Below are positions 55,684-64,000 of a stretch of 64,000 nt of DNA, piece by piece. Under the pieces are notes generated by a model. That model did no database searches. It saw only the letters and a list, made by a program, of their open reading frames with translations, and was not told where the DNA came from. This stretch comes from Lepidodermella squamata (taxonomy: Eukaryota > Gastrotricha): positions 3,906,001 to 3,970,000 of the forward strand of contig JBLDXI010000024.1 in NCBI GenBank assembly GCA_047495785.1, written 5' to 3'. The translations under genes and the position numbers were made by a program. How positions within the stretch are numbered: the stretch's first letter is position 1; every line of letters begins with the position of its first letter.

Positions 55684-56842
55684 TCAAGGCCCTGAACCCG
55701 GCGCGGACGACTGAGGCCCAACTCCACCGGGGGCTAGACCGGCCTGGGCGAAAACTATGGGTGGTGGAGCCATGAAAAGCCCACCAGCACCTGGTCGGAA
55801 CAAAAACGGCTGGGCTTGTTGGGCTTGTAACAATAAAGCAGCTTGAGCCATCATCGGATTCGCAAAAGGCATGCCGGCGAAGGAATTCGGAGCACCAGGT
55901 CTTGCCTATCAAGACATAAATTTTTAATGTTAAGTTAATGAAATAATCTTACTTGGAAAATATTTGGAGGCAGTTGAGAAGGATTGATTAAACCAGGAGG
56001 TATGCCAGGCGGGAGATTACCGTTGGGTTGGTGGACTTGAATCGAGGCAAGACATATTGAGGCAGATTCGAGCTGATTCGTCTCAGAACTTTGCGGCGTA
56101 CCGTAAGAGCCGCTGTGCCGTTGGTTAGCGTGGGTTTGAAGATCTTCGATAGATTTGTAAGCTCGGCGACAACCGCCGTGAACCTTTGAACCGCCATTCG
56201 TACAGATGTAAAGCTGACCTGGCGGACAAAGCTCGACGCCCGTAATTGCATTCCGGCACTTTGAACACGACTGCTTGGAATCCGGAGCATTCATGTCATT
56301 AGCACATGTGTAGCAAAATGTGTGCTTGCAAGGCAGCTGGAAATGAAAGGTGTTACTAATAAAGCCCAATGACAAAAAAGCAGAACACGTACTAAACGGC
56401 CGTAATTTATTACAGGTAATCTGCAAATATCGCAGATAAAAATCGTAGGGTCCTTAATCACTTCAACATTGCTGGTATTGATTTGAAAGTTCCAGTTTGT
56501 TATGTTTTCCCCGAACTGCGCGCCGTTAGATGCTACTTGGGGCGCACCAGATGCATTGCTAGCCTGCCGTTTCTGAGGCGATTTCCGTGGTGAACCGTCA
56601 GAATACTGGGATGAGTAATCGTCATAACTCCGAGAGCGTGACCTTCTTCTGGAGTGACTTCGGGACCTCGATGAGCTAGAGCTGCGAGACGAACGAGAAG
56701 AACGACTTCTTCTAGAAGACCTATCACTGCGATTATCGTCATGGTGTCCTGAATTGCGGGCATCGGTAGCCTCATCAGAATTCACATCTTTCTTGAATTT
56801 GATATTAATATTCTTCCGAACAGATGCATCGGGATTGCTCAT
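55684..56842 (-). CDS. CBLL1: E3 ubiquitin ligase Hakai
   Basis: Hakai is a RING-type E3 ligase and a component of the m6A writer complex (with WTAP and VIRMA). Three phase-0 exons (56393-56842, 55953-56336, 55684-55905) give 351 residues, shorter than the human 491. An Arg/Ser-rich N-terminus (RSSRRSRSSRSSRSS) is followed by the Hakai RING (ICDICRLPVINYGRL, then LPCKHTFCYTCAND, then CSKC). The adjacent zinc-binding phosphotyrosine-binding (HYB) region reads GGCRRAYKSIEDLQTHANQRH. The C-terminus is Pro/Gln/Ala-rich. The RS-rich N-terminus is longer than I expect for Hakai. An acceptor-like AG lies 28 nt before the ATG. It diverges from the GPS2-like gene and is followed by TBCK. Confidence 0.88.
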
Positions 56843-57498
56843 CTCGTTTCGAGAAGATATTAAAGCTACCTATTGAAACGAAGTAGCAAATGAACATTAC
56901 ACGAATTGTGATTATCAACCGCTAAGTGTCTATATCTCATGTTGTTTAGGGATTAATGATTATACTAAGATGATCATTCGTGCAAGGTTTTCTAAGAAAA
57001 ATATAAGCAATGTTTTGCAGCCCCACATGAGAGCATTGCAAGCTTCTCCCTTCTCCCAGAGTTGAATGACTTTTGCCGTGCTGCGGAAAGCGCGTCCCAA
57101 GTCCCAATGTTCGTGCTCGAAACGCAAACCGGTGGACGAGATTTTGCGAATGCAGGCGAATAAAAATAGCGATGTCTTATTTTCTGACATTTGTTTTTTT
57201 GAGAAAATTTTGCGCTGAAACGCTTATGCATAATAAAATATAACAAACCACTTTCCCAAATCGACTTTTGCAATTTGCACTTGTGCGCATTTTTTATGCA
57301 AAAATCCAAGTCTTTTGTCCCTTGGCACTTCGCACTCTTTGCTCTTGGCTCAGTAAAGTTGAAGTTTTGACTGAGTACTTTTAGTTGAGCTTTTCCTTCT
57401 CTAAGAGTAAAGTCTCTGGATTGTAGGTTGCGTAGAATCCAGTTGGAACCACTAAAGTGAACAGAATCTGCAGCTTCCCATCAATAAAAATCGTTTGA
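56843..57498. promoter_or_regulatory. Divergent promoter region between CBLL1 and the GPS2-like gene
   Basis: This 656-bp stretch lies between genes transcribed in opposite directions, so both promoters should be here. No conserved element stands out. The minus-strand ORFs in it (56960-57190, 56992-57309) look like chance. Confidence 0.45.
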
Positions 57499-58329
57499 AT
57501 GGCATCGAAAGGAGTTCGTGGTGCGCAAGCAGCACCTAAAACTGGCTGGCAGCTTCACTCACCCTTACCCCCAGCTAAAGTATATCCTTACGTTCTCAAG
57601 CGAATACGTGCGGACAAGTTAGCCAATCAGAGGAAGCAGCTCGTGGCAAAACAACGAAAAGAAGCTGCAAACCAAATAGCTCTTACGGAACAATCCCGAG
57701 CTAATTTGACTGCGCTTGAAGTTCAAATGGAACAGCTGAAACAGCAAAAACAGCAGATATTTGTGAGGCTTCGACAAACGCTCCAGTCTTCCAAGTCTTC
57801 GCAGCCTGTTACACCCGGTGGGCTCGCTCAATCTCCTCAAACTCCAACGGGCGAGTTGGCGTCGCCTGGCAGTACTGCGAAATTGATGCAATCGCAACCA
57901 AATCAGCCTCCTCAGATGATGCCTAATGCGCCTTTATCAAGACCTCCAATGTCAACCCCACAGCCTTCATTAGCAATGGGAAATAGGCCATTGGCCCTAT
58001 CATTTTCGGCACCAAATCGCCCCTCGAACACACCTCATTTATTCCCTGGCCAAAGTCCGATGAATTTTCACCAGAACAACTTGGTTATGACGTCTCCAGA
58101 ACCATCTTTAGCGCAGCAGCAGCAGCAGCAAGCTCAAACTCCATCAGGAACTGCTGCTGGTGTGAAACCTTGCGCTTTGGTTAGACCGACTACAAAGAAC
58201 ATGAATGAACCTGGAACTCCTATTAACAATACCCCATCGCCGATGTTCCCCATGCCTGCTCGATTTTCATCTCCTCCTACTCAAGGCTTGCCTCCAAGGC
58301 CGCCTCATCAAGGAGGTCCTCGCTTTTGA
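57499..58329 (+). CDS. Coiled-coil protein, possibly G protein pathway suppressor 2 (GPS2)-like
   Basis: This is a single exon of 276 residues. A basic N-terminal helix region (YPYVLKRIRADKLANQRKQL) is followed by a coiled coil at about 60-98 (LEVQMEQLKQQKQQIFVRLRQTL). The rest is a low-complexity Pro/Ser/Gln/Met-rich tail with a QQQQQQ run, ending GGPRF. GPS2, a subunit of the NCoR/SMRT-HDAC3 corepressor, has the same layout: a short N-terminal coiled coil with a K-x-Q-L/I-F-x-x-L-x-x-x-L motif, a Pro/Gln-rich tail and a C-terminal PRF. The match is short, so this is a tentative call. OTUD5 begins 118 bp downstream on the same strand. Confidence 0.45.
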   Translation: MASKGVRGAQAAPKTGWQLHSPLPPAKVYPYVLKRIRADKLANQRKQLVAKQRKEAANQIALTEQSRANLTALEVQMEQLKQQKQQIFVRLRQTLQSSKSSQPVTPGGLAQSPQTPTGELASPGSTAKLMQSQPNQPPQMMPNAPLSRPPMSTPQPSLAMGNRPLALSFSAPNRPSNTPHLFPGQSPMNFHQNNLVMTSPEPSLAQQQQQQAQTPSGTAAGVKPCALVRPTTKNMNEPGTPINNTPSPMFPMPARFSSPPTQGLPPRPPHQGGPRF

Positions 58330-58447
58330 ATTATCGTATGCTCATTCGAATGATTTTGTTGCTTTGTGTACTTTATAAGTTTGTAGTAAAGAATCAACTT
58401 GATGTAATTTTGTTCGATTTTTGATTTTTAGGCTTACTTAGCCTTAA

Positions 58448-60242
58448 ATGACTATATTACCGCAAAAACCTCGTCCTCAAAAGGACAAACCACCCGGAGG
58501 AGTTGGCGGCGTTGTGACATCTGCCAATGCTCAGCAAGCTGCTCAAGAAGTTGTAGCTGACCAACCGGCACAAGATCTCCTCAACCGGCCGTCGACCTCG
58601 CGAGCTTCCTCTCTTCCTACTAGTTCAAATGTGCCCAATCCTAGCGGCGTTGTAGTTGCTCAGCCTTCTAGTTTAGTGTTAGAGTCGCCAGCAGAGCGGA
58701 GGCTAGCGAAAAGTTTGAAACGGGCCTCGGCAACCCCGCCACCGACTAGTAAAAAAGGCTCAAAGAAGTCAGAGCAATCCCACTTCGTCTCTCCGCCGGC
58801 TAATGAAGAGGCGTGTAACAGCGAAGACGAATACGTTGCCGATCCGAACAACGAAGATTTGAACCCGGCAGCCGTTCTGGAGCGTGAAATTCAATTCGAG
58901 CGAGTTATGAAGGAGAAAGGCTTCCATTTAAGGCGAATGGCAGAAGATGGTGGTTGCTTATTCCGGGCAGTTGCCGATCAAGTCTACGGAGACCAGAGGT
59001 GGCATGATGTTGTTCGACGGCAATGCGTCGATCACATGGAGAAAAATCGAGATTATTACTCGGCCTTCGTGACAGAAGAGTTTGACGATTACCTAAAACG
59101 GAAACGGCGGCTCGATTGTTTTGGTAACAATATTGAAATTCAGGCTTTGTCTGAAATTTACGGCCGGCCCGTTGAGATTTATCGGTATTCAACTGAGCCG
59201 ATCAATATTTTTCAAACTCCAACGCCTTCGAGTTACCCGCCTCTTCGCCTTTCCTATCACAATCGCAGCCATTATAATTCGTTGGTTGCGCCATTTGAAG
59301 CCACGGTTGGGGTCGGGCTGGGTCTACCTGGTTACCAGCCGGGTGTTGCTGATCGCAATTTGATGCGGGAAGCGACGCTCATCTCCGAAAACTGCGAGAT
59401 TGAAAAAGCTATGCTTGAAGATAAATTACGCGAAACTGACTGGGAGAAGACGCAGGAAGCCTTGGAAAAACAGGTCGCTCGTGAGTCTTACGTGCAATGG
59501 GTAAGAGAACAGGAGGAGCGGCTGGTGGGTCGCGGCGAATGCGGGGCAAAAAATTCGGGTAAAAGTGCGTTATGTTCGGTTTCCGATTTCGACATTCCTT
59601 CGACGTCGTCGTCGCAAGAGGACGTTCGAACCTCCGCACCTCCGCTGCCGCCTCAGCCCAAACCGTTGTCACCTCAACTTCGAAAATCAGCGTCGAGTCC
59701 GGCGTATAAACCGAGTTTAGACGCTCCAACGTCTCAAACCAACAAAGACAATATAAACAATATCGATAACAATAATAATCCTGGCTCACAGCCCGCGAAA
59801 CCCGAGGAGCATCCAATCAGTGAGTTAATATTTAATTAAATTCAAGGCATTACAATTGATTTAAAAATTACATTTAACGACATCTTGATTAATTTTTCAA
59901 AATTTTGTTGCGAAGTGCCCCGATTTTTCTCGATTTTGCAACCAACAATAGGTTTAACCTAGATTCATCAACCTTATTGTTATTATTTTTTGAATTGGAT
60001 TAAACGTTTTTGTTTTGTTTCTTTGCTTAGCATGGGAAGATTGGATCTCGGACGACGCGGCCGAACAAGAAATAATGCTGGCCGTTATTGCTCGTTCGCA
60101 GGAAGAATATATGAACAGCTTCTCTAAACAGCGGCAAACGAATTCCAAAGAGCTTCCGTCTCCTTCCAAAACACCAACCACCAGCAGCGATTCCAGCAGC
60201 AGCAGCAGCAACAATAATCAACCGCCATCGGCACCCAGCTAG
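58448..60242 (+). CDS. OTUD5: OTU-domain deubiquitinase 5 (DUBA)
   Basis: OTUD5 is a phospho-activated cysteine protease that cleaves K48/K63 ubiquitin chains and acts in innate and developmental signalling. Two exons (58448-59819 and 60031-60242) give 527 residues (human 571). After a disordered, acidic N-terminus, the OTU domain has RMAEDGGCLFRAVADQVYGDQ with the catalytic Asp and Cys near 165-169, then GNNIEIQALSEIYGRPVEIY, and the catalytic His near 274 in NRSHYNSLV. The C-terminal exon carries the UIM-like helix EIMLAVIARSQEEYMNSF and a Ser/Asn-rich tail. Acceptor-like AGs lie 16 and 6 nt before the ATG. With only 118 bp to the upstream stop, it looks like a downstream cistron. Confidence 0.93.
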
Positions 60243-61518
60243 TATTAAGGAATCGAGTCGATAAAGACAATATAACAGAAATATAATATTAATAATGATT
60301 ATTTAAAGAAATATTATTATTATAACTGAAAATGATAAATTTCGAAATACTTGTGTAATTATTCAAAGTCATTTTTTTCTCTAACAGCAGCAATGGATAA
60401 GATTTAGGGTATGATATCATGTGAATTTTACATAAAATATGCTGGTCTCTGATGATGGATATGATGATGATAAAGGAGATAATCTCAGTCTGACGATGTG
60501 CGTTGTTGTTGATACAAATTATTGCAATTTTTCTCTCTCGTCCGGCTGCCAAAATCACCGATAATTAATACTTAATTATTCAATCACTTGATAACGAGCG
60601 ATATAATGTGGCAGTGCTTCGTGTTTGCAATGGTACTAGTTGTTAGCAAAAGCAAAGAGTGTTTCTTACGTGTGCATTAATAATTTATCTATTATAGAAA
60701 ATCGAATCCTCCGTAATAATTATCCCCTTAAAATTGAAACGCTCCGTCAAAATGCAAAATCGAATTTTCTCTCAGCTTAAATTTAAATTTTTATAACTTT
60801 GATTGCGCGTTTCAATTTTGTTAAATTTGATAATATTCGAATACACGTGTGTGGGTTGGCTTCACTTGTTCACTTCCAGTTTTCACGCGACCTTGTTTTC
60901 CCATCCACGCGCACTTTTATTTTTTTCTGTTCGCGGTTAAGAGAGATGAATCCGTGCCTTCTCCTGAAAATTCCCGATTATATAATACAAATTTTAGAGC
61001 TGCTAAGAGAAATTTACTATTTTACGAGAAATGATTATGTAGTTGCTTTTCGTATAGTAGCTTGTTAGTGTAAAAATTTTGAACAAAATATCTTATGCAC
61101 CATCTTCTCCAATCCGTGTCTTCAAATGATAATAATTGTTAAAATTATTCTTATTAAACCTCGAAAAATTGACGATGATGACGAAAAAAATTAGCGAGTA
61201 GCCGTTCGAAAGAAATAACTACTTTTTCTCTTCTGCGAGTCTTTTTCATATCAATTTAAATTACAATAATTTAAATAATAAAACCAAGCGGCAAGCGCGC
61301 GTTTCAACCCGTTGGTGTTTTTCAATTATTTGCTCACAATTTTTTTCTCATTAAAACAACAGGTAAACACGGCAGATATGAACGCTGAGATTTTATTGAT
61401 ACATAAGTATTATGTCGAGAAATTATTTTGTGGTGGTGATTATGAGATCAATTGAAGCGGAAAAAATAGTAGCAAATAATCACAGTTTTTAGGCATATTT
61501 TCGCCGTTTTTGCAGCTG
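60243..61518. other. Convergent 3' region between OTUD5 and DRC11
   Basis: These are AT-rich 3' flanks of two converging genes. I see only chance ORFs, several T-rich runs and no recognisable RNA gene. Confidence 0.5.
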
Positions 61519-64000
61519 TTACTTTTTCTTCTTCCCACTCTTGCCGCTCTTCTTGCCTTTCTTGCCCTTCTTGCCCTTGCCGTCGTCCTCCTCGCCAGCT
61601 GCCAGTTTAGCTCGAGCCTTGCCAAGCGGGCTCTTCTCGAACCACGCTTTAAATTGTTCCTCCTCTTCCTTGTAGACTGGGTTGATTTTCGACAGAGGGA
61701 CCAGAAATTCGCTAGGCACAATCGATCGTTTCTTCTGCTGTTTAACACGTCGATCGTTGAGAATTTCTTCACAGGCTTGTTTAATCATGCCGGGCGTATA
61801 GCCGTCTGAAACCTTAGCCAGCGAGCTGACGTCGAAAGTTGACGTTAAAATGCCGTTATGCATCGGAATCATGTACCGCCAAATCACTGGGAAATCGGAA
61901 AATGAATGAATTTTGAGGAAAATAACAGGAAAAAGATGAGCTTACAATGCCGTGACGCGTAGTCAGGTCTTGGAATTAAGATGGTCTTCTGCCAGGCTGA
62001 AAACATGGGCTTCAATTCGGCCTCATACGGCTTGCATGATGTGCCCATTATTAGGAGCCGATCCTCGCCCTTGATCAATTTCAGCATTTTCGGAAGTTCC
62101 TTTTTCAAGCGCTTCGGGTCAGTCTAAAAAACAGAAAAATTTAATCAATTTATTTTACAATAAATAGGAAAAATTATGGCGATTTTCATAATTTTCGAAT
62201 TTCCCATTTTTCGAAATTTTGAAGAAAACTCACCGGGTCTCCTTTTGGCACCTTCTTCTTGTACATCATCTCAGCTTCGTTGATCAGAATCACCGAGGGC
62301 TGGTAGGCGCGGCCAACTTTCAACACCATATGCATCAACATTTTCAACCCATCTTTGCCCGGGTATTTTCCCGCAATATTCGACGCCGTTAAATTGATCA
62401 AATTCGCCCCGGCCTCGGTGCAAACCGCGTTGACCAGCATCCGCTTACCAACGCCAGCCGGCCCGGCGAGTAGGACTGACTTGATCAAGGGGGCCTTTTC
62501 GTGAATTGCCGGCGATCCAAGCGGAATTATTGCGTATTCGGTGACTAAACGGCGCACATCAGCCAGCGAGGCTTGCGGCTCGGTGCCAGCCAGGCGTAGC
62601 GTCGATCCCAAAAAGCTGTACTCACCCAGGTAGTCAGCCATGCGTGTCGTAGGGCAGCGTTGAATAATTCCCTCAGTAACAAGTTCTTCATACAGAGACT
62701 CAATTGTCCTTGAATTATAAAAAATATAGATCAGAAAAAATTCATAAAATGTTACATGCAATTTGAATTTCCATGCATTTGAAGTGACAAATAATTTCAA
62801 AGCAGCAGTCTATACCGATTAGCTATAAGATACTCAATAAGGCGTGAATTTTGGTAGCTAGCACGCCGCGGCGTGTTACTGGGGCTAGGCGATGTGAGCA
62901 GCAATTTGATTAGCCCAAACGGGTTGGGCAGGAAATTATTAGCATTCGGACTTAAGCCCTCGTCCGAGTTCGAAATGCCTGACAACACGCTGTTCTCAGA
63001 CTTGGTGTTTAAGCTGAATTTAACGTTTTTCCAACGTTGGCGAGGGTAATAATGCGAATTTCTATCAAATTGGGGCAAGCGAAATATTGGGCCATCGTCA
63101 ACTGTTGACGCGTTGGTATCGGCACGCAATAAATAAGACTCCATATACGTTACAGATTCGCGTCTTTCACTGTTTTTAATGGGCCAAAAAAACGAAAAAA
63201 AATCAATTAAAATACGTGATCACAAAAGTTTCATCGAGGTGAAAGACGCCGAATTTACATGGTATTTCAAACCGGTTTGAAACAAGGTGTTCAATAAATT
63301 TCGACCCGGCATCGGCTGCTGGCTTAGGCGTTGGGATAGGTTTCAACCCGATCAACGATTTCAACTCGAACAACCCCGAAGGATCTACGGTGTAACCATC
63401 GGAGAAAACGGGCGAGAATGACGTTTTCTCCCGGCGTAATACCTCAGGATCAACCTCTGGGCCGTAGACAGGCCCCTCTGCTGGTGACTGCTGAACCCCT
63501 GCCTGGTTAGGAGTTTGCAGAGATTCAGTTAGATTTACAACCTCCTGAGCTTTGGGTGACTTGAACGCCCCGTCGTCCGAATCAGAATCTGAATCGCCAA
63601 ATGATATCGAATCATCGGAACCCTTTCGTTTCTTTGCTATTGACTTTTTCTTGGCTTGACCCTTCTTAGCAGGACCTTTCTTCTTCTTGACAACCCGGCG
63701 CTTCTTCCCACCCTTAGCAGCCGGCTTCGAGGTGGCCCCTAACCCACTAATTCCCGTGCTATGGGTGGTCAGTTGCTTGATATTTGAAAGAAATGACTCC
63801 CATCCTAAATTGGCACCTCCAGTCCCTCCTGCCCCTCCAGCTACAGGGGCGGGCTCGTGCTGAGCAGGGGGAGCTCCGCCTTCAGAACTCTCATCTGATG
63901 AACTGCCATCGGAACTTTCATCACTTGACGTAAAATCTGTATCGGAGCTTACGGAAATTTTTTCCAAATATTTTCCCAAGGAAACTTTTTTCCAGCAACT
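61519..64000 (-). CDS. IQCA1: Dynein regulatory complex protein 11 (IQCA1), C-terminal part, runs off right edge
   Basis: DRC11 is an AAA-ATPase-like component of the nexin-dynein regulatory complex in motile cilia and flagella. Visible exons are 63216-64000 (open to the edge), 62816-63169, 62234-62708, 61946-62123 and 61519-61886, all joining in phase. The AAA region reads LGEYSFLGSTLR, LLAGPAGVGKRMLVNAVC (Walker A), NIAGKYPGKDGLKM, then ILINEAEMMYKKKVP (Walker B with Asn in place of Asp). Then come RLLIMGTSCKPYEAELKP, ILIPRPDYASRH and NPVYKEEEEQFKAWF, all typical of DRC11, and a Lys/Gly-rich tail. The N-terminal half in this window is odd: an Asp/Ser acidic stretch, then a long Lys/Arg block that looks like a nuclear-localisation or RNA-binding tract. 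It could be a lineage extension or a mis-joined neighbour. Confidence 0.88.

Noticed and set aside
1-64000. CRISPR arrays, bacterial operators, riboswitches, origins
   Set aside because: No regularly spaced direct repeats of array type are present, and the gene structures are clearly eukaryotic.

Overview
The window is nuclear DNA from a small-genome animal. It holds multi-exon genes with GT-AG introns and conserved animal families: TBCK with its rhodanese domain, USP19 with CS and MYND domains, Hakai, OTUD5 and COG5. A DRC11/IQCA1 gene is present. That protein belongs to the motile-cilium dynein regulatory complex, so nematodes, which lack motile cilia, are unlikely. I cannot name the phylum. 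Intergenic distances are short, and several adjacent co-directional genes are only 89-336 bp apart. Most genes have an AG splice-acceptor-like site within about 50 nt of the start codon. This looks like spliced-leader trans-splicing with operons, but that is an inference.

Layout. 1-837 is the 5' part of NOL6 (minus). 838-2495 is intergenic with transposon debris. 2496-6682 is a minus-strand cluster read SSR4 > flavin amine oxidase B > flavin amine oxidase A. 7443-10898 is a plus-strand pair, phosphopantetheinyl transferase (AASDHPPT) and Rab GDI, 89 bp apart. 12903-14905 is the most unusual gene: a nine-exon ORF of 512 residues made almost entirely of eight consecutive divergent homeodomains, six of them interrupted by a phase-0 intron at the same position. 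15339-28993 is a minus-strand pair, mitochondrial RNA polymerase (POLRMT) followed by HSD17B10, the dehydrogenase that is also a mitochondrial RNase P subunit. Their introns hold degenerate copia and gag-like pieces and a virus-like ORF. 29680-42331 is a minus-strand run read COG5 > SLC35B4 > USP19 > DNAJB11, all secretory-pathway genes. 42916-50673 is an apparently intact 7.76-kb Mutator-like DNA transposon with 174-bp terminal inverted repeats, a spliced transposase gene and a second, unrecognised gene. 52141-56842 is CBLL1 > TBCK (minus). 57499-60242 is a GPS2-like gene > OTUD5 (plus). 61519-64000 is DRC11 (minus), cut by the window edge.

How the genes relate. Several neighbours share a pathway: POLRMT with HSD17B10 (mitochondrial transcription and tRNA processing) and COG5 with SLC35B4 (Golgi trafficking and nucleotide-sugar supply). 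The long introns (HSD17B10, POLRMT, USP19, SLC35B4) are where mobile-element remains collect. Gene spans below include introns. Exons were placed by hand from ORF joins, consensus splice sites and phase, so individual junctions may be a few bases off.
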